From CBEUVQ01 sp965546615 (lineage in GTDB: Bacteria > Bacillota > Desulfotomaculia > Desulfotomaculales > Desulfohalotomaculaceae), in NCBI GenBank assembly GCA_965546615.1, contig CBEUVQ010000071.1, positions 1 to 5,881 of the forward strand: 5,881 nt of DNA, read 5' to 3'. Each line of letters begins with the position of its first letter. Position 1 is the stretch's first letter. Below, in pieces: positions 1 to 4,952 of the stretch. Made by a program: the position numbers and the translations under genes. The notes beneath the pieces are model-generated. The model was not told the DNA's origin and made no database searches. It saw only the letters and a program-made list of their open reading frames with translations.

Positions 1-55
1 GAGCAACCGGCTGTTAACCGGTAGGTTGTAGGTTCGAATCCTACTCGAGGAGCCA
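1..55 (+). tRNA. tRNA-Asn (anticodon GTT), 5' end cut off by the window
   Basis: The window opens in the D-arm of a tRNA. The anticodon stem ACCGG (6-10) pairs perfectly with CCGGT (18-22) around the 7-base loop CTGTTAA. The anticodon is GTT at 13-15, which reads Asn codons AAC and AAU. The T-arm is GTAGG/CCTAC around the loop TTCGAAT, and the acceptor 3' strand is TCGAGGA. The discriminator base is G52, as usual for tRNA-Asn, and CCA is encoded at 53-55. The acceptor 5' strand and most of the D-arm lie outside the window. The tRNA is followed directly by a terminator, so it is the last gene of its transcription unit. Confidence 0.96.
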
Positions 56-96
56 ATAAAGAAAACGTCAGGTGAATTCCTGGCGTTTTTCTTTAT
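56..96 (+). terminator. Intrinsic terminator of the tRNA-Asn transcript
   Basis: The core stem CGTCAGG (66-72) pairs with CCTGGCG (79-85) around the loop TGAATT, with one G·T pair, and is followed by the T-rich run TTTTTCTTTAT (86-96). The T-run can also pair with the A-rich stretch ATAAAGAAAA just upstream, with one bulged T, giving a long stem that starts at the base after the tRNA CCA end. This insulates the heat-shock operon from the tRNA transcript. Confidence 0.9.
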
Positions 97-240
97 GCCG
101 TCAAAAGTATTTAATTAGTAATCTAAAAATATACGAAGATTTAATTGTTTAGCAGGGTTTAATTTTTGTTATTAACGGTTAATTTTCTGTAAAGAGCTGA
201 TATGAAAGATTATGATGTTTGTATATTATTACCCGTTTAG
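97..240 (+). other. A/T-rich intergenic leader with no gene; TTAATT copies and a 13-bp palindrome
   Basis: No coding sequence or RNA gene was recognised between the tRNA terminator and the ctsR promoter. The stretch is strongly A/T-rich. It contains four TTAATT copies (TTTAATT at 110-116, 140-146 and 158-164; GTTAATT at 178-184). The last lies in a perfect inverted repeat, ATTAAC-G-GTTAAT (171-183), about 60 bases upstream of the -10 element. An UP-element-like or operator role is possible but not shown by the sequence. No convincing sigma-B-type promoter was seen. Confidence 0.5.
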
Positions 241-249
241 TGGTATACT
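219..249 (+). promoter_or_regulatory. Vegetative (sigma-A type) extended -10 promoter of the ctsR operon
   Basis: The -10 hexamer TATACT (244-249) matches TATAAT at 5 of 6 positions. It is preceded by TG plus one base (241-243), making an extended -10 element. The -35 region is poor: the best candidate is TTGTAT at 219-224, with 3 of 6 matches and a long 19-nt spacer. The extended -10 probably compensates. The expected transcription start is near 256-258, right at the edge of the CtsR operator. Confidence 0.75.
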
Positions 250-257
250 TTGGTTAA

Positions 258-274
258 GGTCAGTCAAAGTCAAA
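258..274 (+). promoter_or_regulatory. CtsR operator (class III heat-shock box)
   Basis: GGTCAGT-CAA-AGTCAAA follows the 7-3-7 tandem heptad layout of the known CtsR box (RGTCAAA NAN RGTCAAA). The second heptad is perfect and the first matches at 5 of 7 positions. The box begins about 8 bases after the -10 element, so bound CtsR would cover the transcription start. This is direct evidence that the operon represses itself through its first gene. It is the only CtsR box I found; none is visible upstream of radA. Confidence 0.85.
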
Positions 275-305
275 AAAACTTTTGGCGGATAGGTGAGGTT
301 GTACT

Positions 306-770
306 ATGGCAAACATTTCAGATCTTATTGAACAGTATTTACATAACATGCTGCGAAACAGCCCCAAAGGATATATCGAAATTCAGCGCAATGAGTTGGC
401 TGAACAGTTTAAATGTGTTCCTTCGCAAATAAACTATGTATTGGCAACCCGATTTACCGTTAATCACGGTTATGTAATTGAAAGCAGGCGCGGTGGCGGC
501 GGTTATGTGCGGATAGAAAAAATATGCTTGGAAAAACATAATTGGTTGGAAGAATTATTTCAATATATTGATGATAACATCAGCCAAAAAGATGCTGCCG
601 GTATTTTGCAGCGGTTGTTAAATGAAGAATTAATCAGCAAAAGAGAGTACAAACTGATGCAGGCGGCGTTAGATCGCAGTGTGTTGAAAATTGAACTTCC
701 CTGGCGGGATAAAATTCGCGCCAATATTTTAAAAGCAATGCTGGCAGTGGTCATTAGTGAAAGCGATTAG
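306..770 (+). CDS. ctsR: CtsR, transcriptional repressor of class III stress genes
   Basis: This 154-residue protein has the usual CtsR length. CtsR dimers bind tandem heptad operators of clp genes and come off DNA on heat or protein stress. Residues 1-70 form a winged helix-turn-helix, with the recognition region around 37-51 (CVPSQINYVLATRFT). The wing carries RRGGGGYVRI (61-70). The four glycines are the element known as the heat-sensing loop, and Arg62 just before them corresponds to the arginine phosphorylated by McsB in the Geobacillus protein. The remaining residues are the helical C-terminal dimer and ClpC-contact domain. The ATG at 306 follows AGGTGAGG (291-298) with a 7-nt spacer. 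It is the first gene of the operon, directly behind its own operator. Nothing is truncated or unusual. Confidence 0.97.
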   Translation: MANISDLIEQYLHNMLRNSPKGYIEIQRNELAEQFKCVPSQINYVLATRFTVNHGYVIESRRGGGGYVRIEKICLEKHNWLEELFQYIDDNISQKDAAGILQRLLNEELISKREYKLMQAALDRSVLKIELPWRDKIRANILKAMLAVVISESD

Positions 771-802
771 TTTGAATTATTAAAGGATAGGGGGATGGGC
801 GT

Positions 803-1312
803 ATGCTTTGTGAGAGATGTAATCAGCGTCCGGCAACGGTGCATTTAACTCAGGTTATTAATAATCAAAAAACAGAGATGAATGTTTGCGAATACTGCGC
901 TAATGAACTGCAGCAGGAAGCCTGGGGTTTTAGTACTCAATTTAACCTGCATAAGTTTTTAGGCAGTTTAATCGGTGAGGATTACAACCAAGCAATTAAA
1001 ATCAAAGAAGAAAGCTGTCCGAAGTGTGGTATTTCTAAGGAGCATTTTGCTAAAGGAGGTTTGCTTGGCTGCGCCGACTGCTATCAATCCTTCCGCAGTC
1101 AAATTATACCGCTGGTAAGAAGGGTGCACGGAACTGTACAGCATACCGGAAAGGTACCTAAAAGAACCGGCGGAAAGGCCAGAATAAGCAAAGAAATTAA
1201 AGAACTGAAAGATAAAATGCAAAAGGCAATTGCCAACGAGGAATTCGAGCATGCGGCGATGCTGAGAGATCAGATCAAATCGCTGGAAGCCAAGCTGGAT
1301 AAGGAGGGGTAG
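803..1312 (+). CDS. mcsA: McsA, zinc-binding activator of the protein arginine kinase McsB
   Basis: McsA binds and activates McsB and helps regulate CtsR. The 169-residue product has the full set of four CxxC pairs expected to hold zinc: Cys3/Cys6, Cys29/Cys32, Cys72/Cys75 and Cys90/Cys93. They form two zinc modules separated by about 40 residues. Residues 130-165 form a charged helical UVR motif (NEEFEHAAMLRDQI), similar to the middle domain of ClpC downstream. The ATG at 803 follows AGGGGG (789-794) with an 8-nt spacer, and the protein opens MLCERC as the family normally does. It lies 32 nt after ctsR and 2 nt before mcsB, which suggests translational coupling to mcsB. Confidence 0.96.
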   Translation: MLCERCNQRPATVHLTQVINNQKTEMNVCEYCANELQQEAWGFSTQFNLHKFLGSLIGEDYNQAIKIKEESCPKCGISKEHFAKGGLLGCADCYQSFRSQIIPLVRRVHGTVQHTGKVPKRTGGKARISKEIKELKDKMQKAIANEEFEHAAMLRDQIKSLEAKLDKEG

Positions 1313-1314
1313 GC

Positions 1315-2373
1315 ATGGATTTAAAAGATATTATTAATAACGCACATACAAGATGGATGGACAGCGACGGTCCCGAGCATGACATAGTAATCAGCAGCAG
1401 AATTAGAGTTGCCAGAAATATATCAGGCGTACCCTTTCCCAATTTAATGAAGCAGCCTGATGCTGAATCTGTTTTTCACTATGTACAGCAGGCAATTTCC
1501 AAACCGCAGGACAATAACTACAGCTTGGAGATTGTGCCAATGAGCCAGCTGTCTGAAATAGAGAGACGGATTTTAATGGAAAAACATTTAATCAGTCCGG
1601 ATTTATTAAAAAATCCTGAAATGAAGGCGGTAATTTTAAGTGCTGATGAAATGATCAGTATTATGCTGAATGAAGAAGATCACCTGCGCATTCAGTGCCT
1701 GCTCCCCGGCCTGCAGTTAAACAAGGCCTGGCAGATAACCAATGAAGTTGACGACTATTTAGAACAAACCATTGACTATGCGTTTTCTGATCAGTTAGGC
1801 TATTTGACGGCTTGTCCTACCAATGTCGGTACCGGCTTAAGAGCATCGGTAATGCTGCACCTGCCGGGGCTGACAATGATAAACCAGATAAACAGGGTGA
1901 TTAACGCAGTTGCTAAATTGGGGCTGACGGTGCGCGGCCTTTACGGCGAAGGAACAGAAGCAGCCGGCAATCTGTATCAAATATCCAATCAAGTGACACT
2001 GGGCTTAACAGAGGAAGAAATCATTAATAAGCTGACGCTGGTAATTAAAGAAATTATCGATCAGGAAAGGGCGGCGCGGAAGGCGCTGCACCGAGAGCGC
2101 AAATATCAGCTGGAAGACCGCATTTTTAGGGCCTATGGAACACTGAAATGTGCGCGGTTATTAACCTCGGACGAGGCTATGAAACTAATTTCCGAAGTGC
2201 GTTTGGGAGTGGATTTAGGGATTATTGAGCAGATACCGCCGGCAGCAATGAATGAATTAATTATGCTCACCAGGCCGGCATACCTGGTTAAGAAGTCCGG
2301 GCGGGTATTAAAGCCGGAAGAGAGGGATATTATAAGGGCAGAAATTGTCAGGAATAAATTACATAATTTATAG
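1315..2373 (+). CDS. mcsB: McsB, protein arginine kinase
   Basis: McsB uses ATP to phosphorylate arginine side chains, marking proteins for ClpC-ClpP degradation and inactivating CtsR. The 352-residue protein has the phosphagen-kinase fold signatures. SSRIRVARN (27-35) is the nucleotide-binding arginine cluster, NEEDH (119-123) includes Glu121, CPTNVGTG (167-174) includes the catalytic-site Cys167, and RGLYGE (207-212) ends in Glu212. These positions agree with the residues I recall for Geobacillus McsB. Near the C-terminus, RDIIRA (337-342) is the known RDxxRA phospho-arginine allosteric motif, which also separates McsB from creatine and arginine kinases. The ATG at 1315 follows AAGGAGG (1301-1307), which lies inside the end of mcsA, so translation is probably coupled. 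The gene appears intact. Confidence 0.97.
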   Translation: MDLKDIINNAHTRWMDSDGPEHDIVISSRIRVARNISGVPFPNLMKQPDAESVFHYVQQAISKPQDNNYSLEIVPMSQLSEIERRILMEKHLISPDLLKNPEMKAVILSADEMISIMLNEEDHLRIQCLLPGLQLNKAWQITNEVDDYLEQTIDYAFSDQLGYLTACPTNVGTGLRASVMLHLPGLTMINQINRVINAVAKLGLTVRGLYGEGTEAAGNLYQISNQVTLGLTEEEIINKLTLVIKEIIDQERAARKALHRERKYQLEDRIFRAYGTLKCARLLTSDEAMKLISEVRLGVDLGIIEQIPPAAMNELIMLTRPAYLVKKSGRVLKPEERDIIRAEIVRNKLHNL

Positions 2374-2377
2374 AATC

Positions 2378-2387
2378 GGGGGTGGAG
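2378..2387 (+). promoter_or_regulatory. clpC ribosome binding site that fixes its start at 2390
   Basis: The purine run GGGGGTGGAG sits in the mcsB-clpC gap just before the ATG at 2390. A longer in-frame reading from a TTG at 2345 is possible, but it would overlap mcsB by 29 nt, has no comparable site, and would add 15 residues absent from known ClpC proteins. The ATG gives MFSRFTERA, the normal ClpC N-terminus. Confidence 0.7.
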
Positions 2388-2389
2388 AA

Positions 2390-4849
2390 ATGTTTTCAAG
2401 ATTTACCGAAAGAGCGAGAATGGTATTGGCTTTGGCGCAGGAAGAGGCTAAAAATATGAACTATCCTTATGTAGGTACCGAGCACATTCTGTTGGGTTTG
2501 ATTCAAGAAGGTTCCGGTGTGGCCTCTCAGGTACTGAATGAATTAGGGATAGCCGCAGACAAAGTGAGACAGGAAGTGGCAAAACTGGTGGAAAAAGGCC
2601 AAGGGACAGCCGCTCAGGAGTTGATACTTACACCGCGGGGGAAAAAAGTCATTGAATTGGCGATGTTTCATGCCCGCAATATGGGACACAACTATGTGGG
2701 AACGGAACACCTGCTGCTTGGTTTAATCAGTGAAGGCGAAGGGGTTGCTGCCAAAGTTTTGGCCTCGCTGGGAGCGGATGTCAACAAGGTGAAACAATTA
2801 TTAATTCAAATGCTTGGCGGAAATCCAAATGCCGGTGATGCTTCCGGTGAGAATTATCAGGCGAATAATGCCGGCGGGGGCTGCAGCGGCGCAAGCTGCA
2901 GCAGGAGTGCCACATTGGATGAGTTCAGTCGGGATTTGAACAAACTGGCCCAAGAGGGAAAAACAGACCCGGTTATTGGGCGGCAAAAAGAGGTTGAGCG
3001 GGTAATCCAGATACTGAGCCGCCGAACAAAAAACAATCCGGTGCTGGTAGGTGAACCGGGTGTCGGTAAAACGGCAATAGTTGAAGGGTTGGCTCAAAAA
3101 ATTGTCAATGGCGATGTTCCGGAAATTCTGGCGGATAAAAGAGTTGTGGCATTAGATTTGGCGGCGATGGTTGCCGGCACGAAATACCGCGGCGAGTTTG
3201 AAGACCGCTTAAAGAAAGTAATCAATGAAATTAAACAGGCGGGCAATGTCATTGTGTTCATCGATGAACTGCACACTTTAATCGGTGCCGGTGCTGCCGA
3301 AGGGGCAATAGATGCCTCGAACATTTTAAAACCGGCGCTTGCCCGCGGCGAACTGCAAACCATCGGTGCCACAACGCTTGATGAATACCGCAAGCATATT
3401 GAAAAGGACCCTGCTTTGGAGCGCCGGTTCCAACCGATAACTGTAGAAGAGCCGAGCGTTGAGGAAACCATTGAGATAATGAAAGGGATACGAGATAAAT
3501 ACGAGGCTCACCACAGTGTGCGCATTACCGATGAGGCATTGGAAGCTGCCGCCAAATTGGCTGATCGTTATATTACCGATCGTTTTCTGCCGGATAAAGC
3601 AATTGACTTGATGGATGAAGCCGCTTCACGGGCCCGCGTGCAGGCTTATACCGCTCCGCCGGATATGAAGGAGTTAGAAAATAAGATAGAGGAGATCCGC
3701 AAAGAAAAAGAAGCGGCGGTAAATAATCAAGAGTTTGAGAAAGCGGCATCGCTGCGCGACCAAGAAAAAGAATTAAATCAAAAGCTAGAGGAGCAGAGAA
3801 AAAGCTGGCAGAACCGCCGCGGTGAGCAGGAATTAGTTGTCGGTGAAAATGAAATTGGGGCAATTGTTTCCAGCTGGACCGGCATACCGGTGCAAAAACT
3901 GGTTCAAGAAGAGTCAGAACGCCTGCTTAAACTGGAGGAAATACTGCATGAACGGGTTATCGGTCAGCATGATGCTGTAAAAGCAGTTGCCAAAGCGGTG
4001 CGCCGGGCACGGGCGGGATTAAAAGATCCCAAGCGTCCGATTGGTTCATTTATTTTTCTCGGTCCGACAGGTGTGGGCAAAACTGAACTAGCTAAAGCGC
4101 TGGCCGAGGCTTTGTTCGGCGATGAAGATGCAATGGTGCGCATTGACATGTCTGAGTACATGGAAAAACACACTGTATCCCGGTTAGTGGGTGCCCCTCC
4201 GGGATATGTCGGATATGATGAAGGCGGGCAGCTGACCGAAGCGGTACGCCGGCGTCCGTATTCAGTGGTGCTGTTGGATGAAATTGAAAAAGCTCACCCG
4301 GATGTATTCAACGTGCTGCTGCAGGTTTTAGAAGACGGACGGTTGACTGAAGCTAAAGGCCGCACGGTGGATTTTCGCAATACCGTAATCATTATGACAT
4401 CTAATGTGGGCATACAGAGATTAAAGCACACTCCCGTTGTCGGTATTCGCATTGGTGAAGAAGAGCAGAAAAATGAAGAAATTCAGCATGAACTGAAAAA
4501 AGAGCTTGAGCGGACATTCAGACCGGAATTCTTAAATCGTATTGACGAGATCGTTTACTTCCATGCTCTCAACCACGAGCACATTAAGCAAATCGTCGGC
4601 TTAATGTTAAAACAAACCGCTGAGAGAATGGCAGATAACAACATCTATCCGGAATTTACCGCGCAGGCGGAAGATTATCTTGCTAAAGAAGGCTTTAGCG
4701 AAGAATACGGTGCGCGGCCGTTAAGGCGTCAAATCCAGAAACTGGTTGAAGACAGGCTCTCTGAAGAGTTTTTGCAGGGGAATATTAAGAGCGGAGACAG
4801 ATTAATTATTGATGCCGACGATAACGGGATAGTGATACAAAAGGCTTAA
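2390..4849 (+). CDS. clpC: ClpC, AAA+ unfoldase of the ClpCP protease
   Basis: This 819-residue Hsp100 ATPase would unfold tagged or damaged proteins and feed them to ClpP. Two Clp-N repeats (about 1-70 and 78-145) each carry GTEH, with Glu31 and Glu106 at the positions of the phospho-arginine-binding acidic residues known in B. subtilis. A Gly/Asn/Ser linker with Cys165 and Cys170 follows. Ring 1 has Walker A GEPGVGKT (221-228), Walker B with Asp292-Glu293, and arginines 345-346. A coiled-coil middle domain (about 425-480) contains EFEKAASLRD, whose Phe449 matches the regulatory Phe436 of B. subtilis. Ring 2 has Walker A GPTGVGKT (558-565), Asp630-Glu631, the RPEFLNR arginine finger and sensor 2 GARPLRR (774-780). 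The ClpP-docking tripeptide reads Val684-Gly685-Ile686 rather than the usual xGF. clpP is not in the window. Start chosen at ATG 2390, 16 nt after mcsB. Confidence 0.97.
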   Translation: MFSRFTERARMVLALAQEEAKNMNYPYVGTEHILLGLIQEGSGVASQVLNELGIAADKVRQEVAKLVEKGQGTAAQELILTPRGKKVIELAMFHARNMGHNYVGTEHLLLGLISEGEGVAAKVLASLGADVNKVKQLLIQMLGGNPNAGDASGENYQANNAGGGCSGASCSRSATLDEFSRDLNKLAQEGKTDPVIGRQKEVERVIQILSRRTKNNPVLVGEPGVGKTAIVEGLAQKIVNGDVPEILADKRVVALDLAAMVAGTKYRGEFEDRLKKVINEIKQAGNVIVFIDELHTLIGAGAAEGAIDASNILKPALARGELQTIGATTLDEYRKHIEKDPALERRFQPITVEEPSVEETIEIMKGIRDKYEAHHSVRITDEALEAAAKLADRYITDRFLPDKAIDLMDEAASRARVQAYTAPPDMKELENKIEEIRKEKEAAVNNQEFEKAASLRDQEKELNQKLEEQRKSWQNRRGEQELVVGENEIGAIVSSWTGIPVQKLVQEESERLLKLEEILHERVIGQHDAVKAVAKAVRRARAGLKDPKRPIGSFIFLGPTGVGKTELAKALAEALFGDEDAMVRIDMSEYMEKHTVSRLVGAPPGYVGYDEGGQLTEAVRRRPYSVVLLDEIEKAHPDVFNVLLQVLEDGRLTEAKGRTVDFRNTVIIMTSNVGIQRLKHTPVVGIRIGEEEQKNEEIQHELKKELERTFRPEFLNRIDEIVYFHALNHEHIKQIVGLMLKQTAERMADNNIYPEFTAQAEDYLAKEGFSEEYGARPLRRQIQKLVEDRLSEEFLQGNIKSGDRLIIDADDNGIVIQKA

Positions 4850-4866
4850 CGGGTGATTAACGATAA

Positions 4867-4890
4867 GGGTAAAGGCAGCTGCTTTTACCC
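4867..4890 (+). repeat. 24-nt inverted repeat (hairpin) between clpC and radA
   Basis: The arms GGGTAAAGGCAG and CTGCTTTTACCC are complementary at every position except one G·T pair, and they are directly adjacent (the tip must open to form a small loop). The repeat starts 17 nt after the clpC stop codon. No T-run follows the right arm on either strand, so this is not a standard intrinsic terminator. It could be a weak terminator, a 3'-end stabiliser of the operon mRNA, or a protein-binding palindrome just upstream of the radA promoter. Confidence 0.7.
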
Positions 4891-4910
4891 TGTACCCATT
4901 TCGGTGCCCG

Positions 4911-4919
4911 TGATATAAT
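4911..4919 (+). promoter_or_regulatory. Predicted extended -10 promoter for radA
   Basis: TGATATAAT is a perfect extended -10 element: TG, one base, then consensus TATAAT at 4914-4919. No good -35 lies at the right distance; the 17-nt-spaced hexamer TGTACC (4891-4896) matches TTGACA at only 3 of 6 positions. Transcription would start near 4926, about 27 nt before the presumed radA start codon. It implies that radA can be expressed without the CtsR-controlled promoter, although read-through from clpC is also possible. Confidence 0.6.
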
Positions 4920-4937
4920 TTTTTAAATGACAACTGG

Positions 4938-4943
4938 AAGGAG
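4938..4943 (+). promoter_or_regulatory. Shine-Dalgarno sequence of radA
   Basis: AAGGAG is the only strong ribosome binding site ahead of radA. A 9-nt spacer leads to the in-frame ATT at 4953. The TTG at 4948 is nearer (4-nt spacer) but in the wrong frame. The next in-frame TTG, at 4974, is 30 nt away. The site therefore argues for initiation at or beside 4953. Confidence 0.75.
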
Positions 4944-4952
4944 CTGGTTGAT

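Noticed and set aside
217..246. Possible sigma-B-type promoter (GTTTGT ... TGGTAT), since B. subtilis has one at clpC
   Set aside because: The spacer is about 18 nt instead of 12-14 and both elements deviate from consensus; the extended -10 sigma-A promoter explains the region better.
250..432. 60-codon + strand frame from a TTG just after the -10 element
   Set aside because: It begins upstream of the expected transcription start, runs through the CtsR operator, overlaps ctsR in another frame and has no ribosome binding site.
1052..1063. Strong Shine-Dalgarno-like AAAGGAGGT inside mcsA followed by in-frame TTG
   Set aside because: The TTG almost touches the motif, and the bases encode the KGGLLGC segment leading to the fourth CxxC pair. 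Likely a coding coincidence.
2345..2389. In-frame 15-residue N-terminal extension of ClpC from TTG 2345
   Set aside because: It overlaps mcsB, is not seen in the family, and a better-placed ribosome site precedes ATG 2390.
3094..3471. 125-codon minus-strand open frame within clpC
   Set aside because: Antisense shadow of the highly conserved first AAA+ domain, with low-complexity composition and no recognisable protein.
4927..4950. ATG 4927 and TTG 4948 as radA starts
   Set aside because: Both are in a different frame from the RadA zinc finger and lead to an early stop; they would work only with a frameshift.
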